Below, piece after piece: positions 8,095-16,032 of a stretch of 64,000 nt of DNA. The stretch's first letter is position 1. Every line of letters begins with the position of its first letter. The DNA is from JAHZKN01 sp965250205 (GTDB taxonomy: Bacteria > Pseudomonadota > Alphaproteobacteria > Rhizobiales > Hyphomicrobiaceae). The DNA is taken from NCBI GenBank assembly GCA_965250205.1, contig CBDFNK010000023.1, positions 310,001 through 374,000 of the forward strand. The letters are read 5' to 3'. A program made the translations under genes and the position numbers. The notes beneath the pieces were generated by a model. That model did no database searches, was not told the DNA's origin, and saw only the letters and a list, made by a program, of their open reading frames with translations.

Positions 8095-10127
8095 TCACCT
8101 GAGCTTCAGCAGATTTCGCAAGGCCAGCAGGAACAAAAATATCAGGATCGCGCTCAGAACGTTTTGAAGGAGCGAAAAGAAAGACGTCCAGCCCGGCACA
8201 TAAGGAAATCGTTTGTTGGTATCGCTAAAACCATACAGGCAGCCGTAGGTGCGGCGCGCTGCCTGCGCGCGATCCCAATTGATCAACACGAATGCATTCT
8301 TGATAGATAAGGCGAAGGCTTCGAACACTGGGCTTTCGTCCATCCCTTCATGACACGTCCGGTCGGCGACAATGCTGACGATACCTTGATAGGTCGAGCC
8401 GGCGCCCTCGCGCAGCGTGCGTAATCCGTACTCCAGATTTGGGCAGATGCTGGGCCAGATTCTTTGCTCTTGCTGCTTCTGCTGGCCATCATCGGGCAAC
8501 GTCAACGGTGGGCAGGTGAACAAGGCTGAACGTGTGGCGACGGGGTGCTCTAAGTAGGCAGCGCCAGGATGAGGCCAGAGGAAGATAATCGCGAAGATAA
8601 CGATAAGACCGGCCCAGACCGCTGCCGGCATAATCAACGAGCGGCCGAAATCCGACACCGCGCCATAGGCCCAGCCAAACCAGAACCGGCCTGAGCCCGC
8701 CGGCACGCGTCGCTTATCGATGCGGCGCACGTTCACCATGTTCTGGTCGTTGGGGTCCTTTGCTTTGTCAACCACGAATGCATCGAAAGCCTTACGATCA
8801 ACGTCTCGCGTGGCCGTTTGCCAAGTGCCGCGATCGCCTGGATGCGCCTCGATCACCTCATAGACCCACAGTCCCCAGGGCCTGTCGCGCCAGAACCAGC
8901 GGCAGCGCATTTCCTGCGCGTGAAACTCCAGCTCGCGCTCGTGGTCCTGCGCGTCGATCGCCAGCTTGCGCAGTGCTCGAAACTTGGCCTCATCGTCTTT
9001 ACCCCGGGTGACCGCCATACGAGCCACGCCTAAAATTCGTGCAACCACGTTACTGTAGGGGCGCGGGTCGGAATCCCATTTTTCTGTTCGGCAGACCGGA
9101 TCCTTGATCTCCAGGTTATCCAGCCGAGGCGGCTCGTGAAACGACGCCTCGATCAGATCTGGAACCCGATGAAATGTACAATTGGCCAGCGAAAAGCTGA
9201 TACGAGAATGGCACGACGCGAACGAGGCCGGTCCATGAAAACGTGACGACTTAAACGTGATTGGGATATTGATTTGACAGCGGCTAAAATCAGCTGTCTT
9301 TTGGAACTCCGCCTCTCCAAAATTTGCAGCCCCGGTCGCGGTGGCAGGATACGCCGCACCGAACTGCGCCTCGCGGAACCTTGCCTCCCCGCCGCTGAAC
9401 TGCGCCTCGCGGAACAATGCCTGCCCGCACCGAACTGCGCCTCGCGGAACGATGCATCCCCGCCGCTGAACTGCGCCTTGTCGAACCATGCATCCCCGCC
9501 GCTGAACTGCGCCTTGTCGAACCATGCCTGCCCGCCGCTGAACTGCGCCTCGTCGAACCATGCCTGCCCTGGAGACGCCTCTTTGTCGCCGAAAATTGTC
9601 CCGTCGAATGCCACTTCACCTGGGAAGATGAAACCGGTAAAATCAGAGCCACCCGGCAGACAGAGGTTTGAAAAGCTTGTAAATACGAACGAGTGATATC
9701 GGTTCTGCTCGGAGTCGTCCTGCCAGAACCTCCCTTCCTGCCAGAGCCCCCCTTCTTCCTGCCAGAGCCCCCCGTCTTCGAGCTGGCGCTTAAGTGCCAC
9801 CATCCCCTCGGCCCACGTGTTCCAGCGTTTGACTGCGGAACCCTCGCTGTCGCCTGGTTGCGTCCAACGGTTAAGCGTCGCCTGCAACCGAGCCTGTGCG
9901 AACCGCTCCCTCACTGCCCGCGTCTTATCGTTCTGTTGATCGGGGTTTCTATCGCCCTGCCACAGCCCGAGCTGTTTCAGCCCGGCAATTTCGGTGACAA
10001 TCAGCCTGGCCCACGGGTTGAGCTTAATCAGCTCCGCTTGCCACGCCGCAGCGTCATACGCATCCGTACTCCCACCGTCCGCGCCCGCGTCTGCGACATC
10101 ATCCGCGCCAGAAATCCCGTCCGCCAT
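8095..10127 (-). pseudogene. Pentapeptide-repeat protein with two C-terminal membrane segments, frameshifted
   Basis: Read from the ATG at 10127 (MADGISGADD, preceded by ACGGAGGAAG), the protein has an acidic N-terminus, a helical region (AWQAELIKLNPWARL), then pentapeptide-type repeats with the period FxxAQFSGGxA. In the repeat block the frame breaks at plus 9424-9428: AQFGAG is followed in the next frame by QALFREAQFSGGEARFREAQ. One missing G in a GCGGG run explains it. The second part (from about 9420 to 8095) ends the repeats, then has a soluble linker, a membrane helix (MPAAVWAGLIVIFAIIFLW), a Cys-containing loop and a final helix (LSAILIFLFLLALRNL). The intact protein would be about 677 residues. 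Function unknown; similar proteins are membrane-bound repeat proteins. The repeat DNA makes polymerase slippage or sequence error plausible. Confidence 0.75.
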
Positions 10128-10184
10128 TCCAACAACTTCCTCCGTTACAGTGCCCCCAACAATCGGCCCAGTCACACACCAGGG

Positions 10185-10412
10185 TCAAGAGGTAGGCCGC
10201 TGCACCGAGTTTGCAGCTTCTTTTATTCGCCCAATCGAGTTGAGCGCGTCGGCTGTAAATTTGTTGGCGAAGTACGCCCTGACCGCCCAGCCAAGAAGAA
10301 AAAATAGGGTAGGGAGAAGCAGCAGGACTAGGAGTTTTGTAATGATGTCGACGGCGAAAAGATGAAAAAAATGACCCAGCCAAGATTGGTTGGCTTCAAA
10401 GGAAACAAGCAA
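10185..10412 (-). CDS. Possible small membrane protein upstream of the pentapeptide gene
   Basis: 75 residues with one long hydrophobic helix (ITKLLVLLLLPTLFFLLGWA) followed by a short polar tail. It ends 57 bases before the pentapeptide start, on the same strand and in the same frame, so the two may be co-transcribed. No family recognised and no strong ribosome binding site seen. Confidence 0.4.
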   Translation of the reverse strand: MLVSFEANQSWLGHFFHLFAVDIITKLLVLLLLPTLFFLLGWAVRAYFANKFTADALNSIGRIKEAANSVQRPTS

Positions 10413-10865
10413 AACACTCCCCCCCAGATACTACGTACTAATACTCCGGGAGTATCTAATAACAATCAGGGTCTGTATAGGGAGAATCCTTCTTTTTGGG
10501 AGGGAAGCTTAGATAGCTCACAAGCGATACCAAGCTCAAGTCTGATACAGCCAAAAAATTTACCTTGGCTATCACGGCTACACCCGCACGGAAGTGTACG
10601 CAGGAAATCGCATTCCGTTTTAAAAATTCAAGCGACGTTAATGACCGCTCAGGGTCGTGTGTCAGGGGCAGGGTCAGGGCCACTCGTCAGGGTCAGGGTC
10701 AGGGTCAGGGTCAGGCTTCAAGGGCGACGATGGAATGCTTTTGCATTGCTCTCAGGTGCTGACATCATTGAAGCATGGCGCAGGGCTGGTCCACCTCGTG
10801 CTGTGGCAGACAGCATTGCGACTTATGGTGGTGTATGGGCGGATTACTGCCGGCATCCATTGAGT
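10413..10865. other. Intergenic region with hexanucleotide repeat
   Basis: No credible gene. The plus-strand open frame across this stretch and the tRNA encodes a VRVRVRVR run from the repeat and is rejected. The notable content is the GTCAGG microsatellite at 10661-10715. Confidence 0.5.
10661..10715 (+). repeat. GTCAGG hexanucleotide tandem repeat
   Basis: Five exact copies of GTCAGG at 10686-10715, preceded by degenerate copies (GTCAGGGGCAGGGTCAGG) from 10661. Slippage-prone, so its length may vary between strains. Confidence 0.9.
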
Positions 10866-10939
10866 TGGCTGGGGAACCAGGATTCGAACCTGGACTAACG
10901 GAGTCAGAGTCCGTGGGTCTACCGTTAACCTATTCCCCA
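10866..10939 (-). tRNA. tRNA-Gln (anticodon CTG)
   Basis: On the minus strand the acceptor TGGGGAA pairs with TTCCCCA, followed by G and an encoded CCA (10866-10868). The D-arm reads AGGTTAACGGTAGACC, the anticodon stem ACGGA/TCCGT encloses CTCTGAC with anticodon CTG, and the T-arm is CCAGG-TTCGAAT-CCTGG. It decodes CAG glutamine codons. Confidence 0.97.
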
Positions 10940-11342
10940 TCGACCGGTCGTTAAGGGCGATGTGTGTGACACGCGCGAGCGTTATGCGCGGCCTTGGCCA
11001 TAGCGTCTCAAGGCTGTCATCGGTTAGCTTCTATACCGAGTTGATCCTAAAGCATCAAGCGCTGGCTGCGTGTTGTCAGCCAACACCCAGGCGGCATATC
11101 GTCTAGGAACGTCTTGAGAAACGCATGACTTTCCCCGTAGTCTTCGTGCACTGAACCAGTGCCAAAGACCCGATTTGCCGGCGTTGGTACAATCGTTGTT
11201 CGGCGCGCGCTCCGCCTTTACGAACCTCGATAACCTGTTACAGTGGCTGTCAAGTGCAACCAGAAAAGATGCTTGATGAGAAGGTGGATGTCAGCCCAAC
11301 GGGTGCGGTGTAAACCTGGAACCAGGCGCTGGGGACAGGATC
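10940..11342. other. Intergenic region between tRNA-Gln and ppx/gppA
   Basis: About 400 bases in which I see no gene and no clear regulatory site. It should hold the tRNA promoter on the minus strand and the ppx promoter on the plus strand. Confidence 0.3.
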
Positions 11343-12812
11343 GTGGGCGCGCCATCAGGCGAACATCACAGTCCTGATCAGGCCGAAAACCGCGCAATGC
11401 GCGGCGATGACGGCAGTGATCAGAGGACTTCCGATACCAACGCATCCCGCGTTGCTTGCAATCGTCGTGACGGCAAAGATAAAGATAGTGTCGGCAAAGC
11501 CCGCGTTGCTTGCAATCGCCGTGACGGCAAAGATAGTGTCGGCAAAGATAGTGCTGATCCTGATCCAAAGGGTCACGCTGGCAAGAGGTGTCGCGCCAAG
11601 CCGCCCGCCAACCCGAATACTACTGCAAACAACAACCAGTCTGTAAACCAGTCTGCAAATCAGTCTGGCGGCGGGAAAATTAGCGATGGTGATGGTCCAA
11701 ACGCTTCGCAGCCTAAATCAAACCAGCAACGAAAGAGAGGCTACCACCGTCCACCCGGCGATATTTACGGTGCGCTTGATCTTGGGACGAACAATTGCCG
11801 CTTATTGCTGGCCCGTCCCTCACGGCGCGGCTTCAAGGTCATAGATGCCTTTTCGCGCATCATCAGGCTTGGCGAAAATTTGTCGCAAACCGGCCGATTA
11901 TCCGAAGACGCGATGAAACGCACGATTGAGGCACTCAAAATATGTTCGCGTAAATTACAACGCCATCGCGTCAAGCGCGCCAGGTTTATTGCCACCGAGG
12001 CCTGTCGCATTGCCGCCAATAGCGACGAGTTTTTGCGCCGTGCCGAGCAACAATCGGGGTTGGCGATCGAGGTATTAACGCGGGAAGCAGAAGCGGGATT
12101 GGCCGTGCAGGGGTGTGCATCGCTGATCGATTCTCAATCACGCTATGTCCTCGTGTTCGATATTGGTGGTGGTTCATCAGAACTGATCTGGTTGGATCTA
12201 GCCAAGCGCGGTGCGAATATGCATGGCACTCACGTTGAGCGTGTTGAGGCGGTTGAGATAATGGATGCCTGGACGTCATTGCCAATTGGGGTGGTGACGC
12301 TGGCTGAAAAATTTGGTGGCCGACATGTCACTGAAGAGAGCTTCAAGGCAATGGTTGCCTACGTCGCCGAGTTGATTGCACCGTTTGAAGCAAAACATGG
12401 GTATCGAGACAAAATTGCTAACAGTCCGGCCCACTTGCTTGGAACATCGGGTACAGTCACAACGGTAGCAGGCATTAAACTCAACCTGCCGCGCTATGAT
12501 CGTGCCCGTGTTGATGGCGTTTGGTTGAGTTCTGATGATGCCCACGATGTCACCTACGATCTGCTTCGGCAAAGTTACGACGAGCGTGTGCGCCAGCCGT
12601 GTATTGGCTCAGACCGTGCTGATCTGGTGCTCGCTGGCTGCGCCATTTTGGAAGCGGTGATGGGGACCTGGCCGTGCACACGTCTCAGGGTCGCTGACCG
12701 CGGTTTGCGCGAAGGGATCTTAGCGACCTTGATGACAGAGGATGGTGTCTATAGGTCTGGACGGCGCAAGCGCAGCGGTGGCCGTCGGTCTCCAGCCCAA
12801 AACGGATCTTAG
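11343..12812 (+). CDS. Ppx/GppA family phosphatase (exopolyphosphatase / pppGpp phosphohydrolase)
   Basis: Members of this ASKHA-fold family hydrolyse polyphosphate ends or pppGpp. The catalytic part starts near residue 137: DLGTNNCRLLLARP (phosphate 1), then RLGENLSQTGRLS, ATEACRIAANSDEF, the catalytic-glutamate segment LTREAEAGL, VFDIGGGSSELIW (phosphate 2), LGTSGTVTTVAGI (adenosine-like motif), and ends LRVADRGLREGILATLM. The first 135 residues are an Arg/Lys/Asp/Asn-rich, low-complexity extension made partly of DNA duplications (11446-11547 and 11634-11669). Start uncertain: GTG at 11343 (ACAGG upstream) or ATG at 11397. It lies 20 bases before rlmE, a pairing common in Rhizobiales, so co-transcription is likely. 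Substrate preference is not decided by sequence. Confidence 0.9.
   Translation: MGAPSGEHHSPDQAENRAMRGDDGSDQRTSDTNASRVACNRRDGKDKDSVGKARVACNRRDGKDSVGKDSADPDPKGHAGKRCRAKPPANPNTTANNNQSVNQSANQSGGGKISDGDGPNASQPKSNQQRKRGYHRPPGDIYGALDLGTNNCRLLLARPSRRGFKVIDAFSRIIRLGENLSQTGRLSEDAMKRTIEALKICSRKLQRHRVKRARFIATEACRIAANSDEFLRRAEQQSGLAIEVLTREAEAGLAVQGCASLIDSQSRYVLVFDIGGGSSELIWLDLAKRGANMHGTHVERVEAVEIMDAWTSLPIGVVTLAEKFGGRHVTEESFKAMVAYVAELIAPFEAKHGYRDKIANSPAHLLGTSGTVTTVAGIKLNLPRYDRARVDGVWLSSDDAHDVTYDLLRQSYDERVRQPCIGSDRADLVLAGCAILEAVMGTWPCTRLRVADRGLREGILATLMTEDGVYRSGRRKRSGGRRSPAQNGS
11446..11547 (+). repeat. In-frame tandem duplication in the ppx/gppA N-terminal extension
   Basis: Two units (11446-11499 and 11500-11547) share CCCGCGTTGCTTGCAATCG and GTGACGGCAAAGATA. 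The second unit lacks a six-base AAAGAT step. Both encode RVACNRRDGKDSVGK-like peptides. A further 12-base repeat (NQS units) follows at about 11634-11669. Confidence 0.9.
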
Positions 12813-12832
12813 ATCCAGACTGGAATTCAGCG

Positions 12833-13546
12833 ATGAAAGACAAAAAACCAAGCCGCTCCGGTCCAGGGGGTGGTCAACGTATGCTCCACACCAAGGTCAA
12901 AACCGCACGTGGGCGTAAATTGTCATCAACACGCTGGTTGCAGCGCCAGTTGAATGATCCTTATGTGGCGGCTGCCAAGCATGAAGGTTTGCGCTCAAGG
13001 GCGGCGTTTAAAATCCAGGAGATGGATGACAAGTACAAATTTTTGAAACGCGGCGCAGTGGTGGTTGATCTGGGCGCCGCTCCAGGGGGGTGGAGCCAAG
13101 TGGCAGCCAAGCGCTGCAATGCTATTTCAGGTTCTGGTCAAGTTGCCGCCATTGATTACCTTGATGTTGAAGCCTTACCGGGCGTTGATTTTGTCAAAAT
13201 GGATTTTATGGATGACGGAGCTGAAGAAGCGCTTTTGGCGTTTCTCAAAGATGGCCGCGCTGATGTTGTGATGTCGGACATGGCGGCCCCAACCGTTGGC
13301 CACCAAAGAACCGATCACTTGCGGATCATAGCGTTAGCTGAAGCAGCGGCTGACTTTGCCTGCCGCATACTAAGGCCGGGCGGTGTATTTGTATGTAAGG
13401 TGTTTCAGGGCGGCACCGAACAAACGCTTCTTGATATCTTAAAGCGTAATTTCCGCACTGTGCGCCATGTTAAGCCACCGGCAAGTCGAAAAGACAGTGC
13501 CGAGCTTTATGTGTTGGCAACAGGTTTTCGTGGCAGCGATATATGA
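12833..13546 (+). CDS. rlmE: 23S rRNA 2'-O-ribose methyltransferase RlmE (RrmJ/FtsJ)
   Basis: 237 residues. RlmE methylates the 2'-OH of U2552 in 23S rRNA, late in 50S assembly. Visible signatures are the first catalytic lysine in SRAAFKIQEM (Lys60), the SAM-binding loop VVDLGAAPGGWSQVA (about 78-92), the catalytic Asp segment VVMSDMAAP, the second Lys in GVFVCKVFQGG, and the closing KPPASRKDSAELYVLATGF with its catalytic Glu. The N-terminus (about 30 residues) is a basic, Gly-rich tail. Starts 20 bases after ppx/gppA and is probably in one transcript with it. Standard member of the family, with nothing missing. Confidence 0.95.
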   Translation: MKDKKPSRSGPGGGQRMLHTKVKTARGRKLSSTRWLQRQLNDPYVAAAKHEGLRSRAAFKIQEMDDKYKFLKRGAVVVDLGAAPGGWSQVAAKRCNAISGSGQVAAIDYLDVEALPGVDFVKMDFMDDGAEEALLAFLKDGRADVVMSDMAAPTVGHQRTDHLRIIALAEAAADFACRILRPGGVFVCKVFQGGTEQTLLDILKRNFRTVRHVKPPASRKDSAELYVLATGFRGSDI

Positions 13547-13653
13547 TGTCTTGTGTCACGACATGAAATTCAGAGTGCACAAACAGCAGCGGCGACCGCT
13601 GCTGCGATCGCCGTGCTTAGAAACTCGCTTATAAGCGAGCTGAAACAGTCAAT

Positions 13654-13743
13654 TTAGATGACGTCGATTTCAGCTGGCAGATAGCTTGTGACCTCAAGGC
13701 CAACTTCTTGCTCGCGTACGGCGGGCTTTGTCCAGGTCTTCAT
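13654..13743 (-). CDS. pqqA: PqqA-like precursor peptide of pyrroloquinoline quinone (orphan)
   Basis: 29 residues. A strong GGAGGA sits 6 bases before the ATG. The peptide begins MKTWTKPAV and ends with EVTSYLPAEIDVI: the conserved E-V-T-x-Y core (Glu17 and Tyr21), whose Glu and Tyr are cross-linked by PqqE to make PQQ, plus the S-AEID tail seen in Methylobacterium-type PqqA. No pqqB, C, D or E is in the window; the neighbours are rlmE and guaB, both on the other strand. Stand-alone pqqA copies are known in PQQ producers, so a second locus with pqqBCDE would be expected. The family call rests on my motif reading; a RiPP precursor of a related radical-SAM system is the alternative. Confidence 0.82.
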   Translation of the reverse strand: MKTWTKPAVREQEVGLEVTSYLPAEIDVI

Positions 13744-13994
13744 AGTTTCCTCCACTAGTGTTTAAATGTCCTTCGAAGGGGACGTTGGCAGTTCTACCGG
13801 CCTGTGACATTAATGTCTAATTGAATCTGCACCCCTAAGCGATTAGAAAAACTTATTCTTAAATCGCGCTGGGTGGGGGGTGCGGTCCCCGGCTGAAAGG
13901 GCCTGCTTTTCCGATTGCCACGGGCGGTGTATAGCGAGCCACTGACAGCCAGATCTACCCGGCCTGGCACCCTAAAATCTTGGAGGAGAAACCC

Positions 13995-15380
13995 ATGGCT
14001 AGCCGCCCGATCACTGCCGATTCCGGGCTCGCGTTAACGTTCGATGACGTGCTGGTGGTGCCCGGCGTATCGGAAGTGATGCCTGGTCAGGTTGATGTCT
14101 CGTCCTGTGTTACCAAGGATATCGGGCTCAATATCCCCATTATCTCATCGGCAATGGACACTGTTACCGAAGCCCGGCTCGCAATTGCGATGGCTCAGGA
14201 GGGCGGTATCGGAGTTCTCCACCGCAATCTTGATACCCCGGAGCAGACACGCCACGTCTCACAGGTCAAAAAGTACGAATCCGGCATCGTGTTGAACCCG
14301 CTGACGATTACGCCTCAAGATAAATTGTCCGAGGCGTTGGCGATGATGGCCGATCATCAGATCTCGGGTATTCCAGTTGTGGAAAAAAAGGGTGCGGTGG
14401 GAGATGCTGGCAAACTCGTTGGCATATTGACTAACCGTGATGTCCGCTTTGCTACCAATCCTGGTCAGCCGGTGTCAGAGCTGATGACCAAAGAAAAATT
14501 GATCACGGTCAAGCGCGATGTATCAAGCGATGAAGCCAAACGTTTGCTACATCACCATCGCATTGAAAAGCTCGTCGTCGTTGATGACGACTATCTGTGT
14601 ATTGGATTGATCACCGTTAAGGACATCGAAAAAGCGCAAAAGCACCCCCACGCTTGCAAAGACCTTGCGGGGCACTTGCGCGTCGCCGCCGCGACCAGCG
14701 TCGGTGATGATGGCTTTGCACGTGCAGAAGAACTGATTGGAGCCGGCTGTGACTTAGTCGTCGTTGATACGGCTCATGGCCACTCAAAGAGTGTGCTGGA
14801 TGCTGTCAGCCGCATTAAGAAGCAATATGCCCATGTGCAAATTGCAGCTGGCAATGTTGCCACTGGGGCGGCGACGCGGGCTCTGATTGAAGCGGGCGCA
14901 GATGCCGTTAAAGTCGGCATTGGTCCAGGCTCGATTTGCACAACGCGTATTGTTGCCGGTGTCGGCGTTCCGCAATTAACGGCGATCATAGATTGCGCAG
15001 AGGAAGCCCATAAACACAATGTGCCTGTAATCGCTGATGGCGGGATTAAATATTCCGGTGACATCGTCAAAGCGCTGGTTGCAGGAGCCGATTGCGTCAT
15101 GATTGGGTCGCTGTTAGCCGGCACGGATGAAGCCCCCGGCGAAACCTATCTCTACCAAGGCCGCACCTATAAATCCTATCGCGGCATGGGGTCAGTAGGC
15201 GCGATGGCGCGCGGCTCAGCAGATCGCTATTTCCAACAGGAAGTGAAAGACTCGTTGAAGTTGGTGCCAGAGGGCATTGAAGGCCAAGTGCCCTACAAAG
15301 GCCCGACAGACGCGGTGCTGCATCAGTTGGTCGGCGGGTCTGCAGAGCAGGCATGGGCTATACAGGGGCTCGTAACCTGA
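13995..15380 (+). CDS. guaB: IMP dehydrogenase GuaB, C-terminus altered by a frameshift
   Basis: Catalyses IMP to XMP with NAD+, the committed step of GMP synthesis. The ATG at 13995 has GGAGGAG 6 bases upstream. The N-terminal barrel half (LTFDDVLVVPG), a CBS pair (about 100-215), the NAD segment DTAHGHS, the catalytic-Cys loop VGIGPGSICTT (Cys315), DGGI and the flap region YRGMGSVGAMARGSADRYF are normal. At 15335-15350 the frame breaks: this ORF ends GGSAEQAWAIQGLVT, while the true C-terminus (GMGYTGARNLKEL, AKFVRISPAGMRESHAHGV, TRETPNY) is encoded in another frame up to a TAG at 15496. Two extra bases in GGCGGGTCTGCAGAGCAGG relative to the expected GGT CTG CGA GCA GG would account for it. 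As guaB is central to purine synthesis, sequence error is a strong option. Confidence 0.93.
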   Translation: MASRPITADSGLALTFDDVLVVPGVSEVMPGQVDVSSCVTKDIGLNIPIISSAMDTVTEARLAIAMAQEGGIGVLHRNLDTPEQTRHVSQVKKYESGIVLNPLTITPQDKLSEALAMMADHQISGIPVVEKKGAVGDAGKLVGILTNRDVRFATNPGQPVSELMTKEKLITVKRDVSSDEAKRLLHHHRIEKLVVVDDDYLCIGLITVKDIEKAQKHPHACKDLAGHLRVAAATSVGDDGFARAEELIGAGCDLVVVDTAHGHSKSVLDAVSRIKKQYAHVQIAAGNVATGAATRALIEAGADAVKVGIGPGSICTTRIVAGVGVPQLTAIIDCAEEAHKHNVPVIADGGIKYSGDIVKALVAGADCVMIGSLLAGTDEAPGETYLYQGRTYKSYRGMGSVGAMARGSADRYFQQEVKDSLKLVPEGIEGQVPYKGPTDAVLHQLVGGSAEQAWAIQGLVT

Positions 15381-15527
15381 AAGAATTACGAGAAAAAGCC
15401 AAGTTTGTGCGCATTTCACCAGCAGGAATGCGCGAGAGCCATGCACATGGCGTCTTGATAACGCGTGAAACACCAAACTACCCTGGCAGTGCGTAGTTAG
15501 TTTTTCAAACACGACAAGGGGTGGCAG

Positions 15528-15947
15528 ATGACACAAACAGATCTATTGTTGCCGGTGTTTGTGCTAATCGCGCTGACATTCGTACTGTTGTTTCGCATGA
15601 TATTTTCTCGCATTGGTGCAATCGCAAACAAAGACACAACGATGGCAGAAATTGCGGTGGAGTCCACCGCCTATCCAAAACCTGTGCTTCAGGCCGCAAA
15701 CGCCTTTCACAACCAATTGCAAGTACCGGTGTTGTTTTATGTACTGGTCGCGTTCACGCTGATCTTAAAACAATCTGATACCGTCATGGTGTGGCTATCG
15801 TGGATTTTTGTCGCATCGCGCCTTTGGCATGCCTACATCCATTCTACGCATAATCATGTGCGCTCGCGTTTTAACGCTTTTGCCGTTGGTGTGGTGACGC
15901 TGATGGTGATGTGGGCGTATCTTGCGTTCAAATTCTTCACTGCCTGA
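15528..15947 (+). CDS. MAPEG-family membrane protein
   Basis: 139 residues with four hydrophobic segments, as in the MAPEG family (eicosanoid and glutathione metabolism-related membrane proteins). Visible hallmarks are an N-terminal helix (LLLPVFVLIALTFVLLFRM), the conserved polar segment with NAFHNQLQVPVLFYVL (about 64-80), SRLWHAYIHSTHNHVRSRF (about 102-121) and the last helix. In bacteria the substrate is usually unknown. The gene lies between guaB and rsmB, 80 bases before the latter. The stop codon is inside the first half of a 19-base duplication. Confidence 0.88.
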   Translation: MTQTDLLLPVFVLIALTFVLLFRMIFSRIGAIANKDTTMAEIAVESTAYPKPVLQAANAFHNQLQVPVLFYVLVAFTLILKQSDTVMVWLSWIFVASRLWHAYIHSTHNHVRSRFNAFAVGVVTLMVMWAYLAFKFFTA

Positions 15948-15970
15948 GACGTTCTTCACTGCCTGAGACG
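15933..15970 (+). repeat. 19-base tandem duplication at the MAPEG gene end
   Basis: TTCTTCACTGCCTGAGACG occurs twice in direct succession. The first copy encodes the last residues and stop codon of the MAPEG protein, so the second lies just outside the gene. Confidence 0.9.
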
Positions 15971-16032
15971 GGGGCAAGACACGCGCAGTGTCTCAGACCC
16001 GCCCCGTGTTCCAACAAGGATAAATCCCCCAA

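Noticed and set aside
10362..10898. 178-residue plus-strand ORF over the GTCAGG repeat and tRNA
   Set aside because: It encodes a VRVRVRVR run from the microsatellite and runs into the tRNA-Gln gene on the other strand; no domain features.
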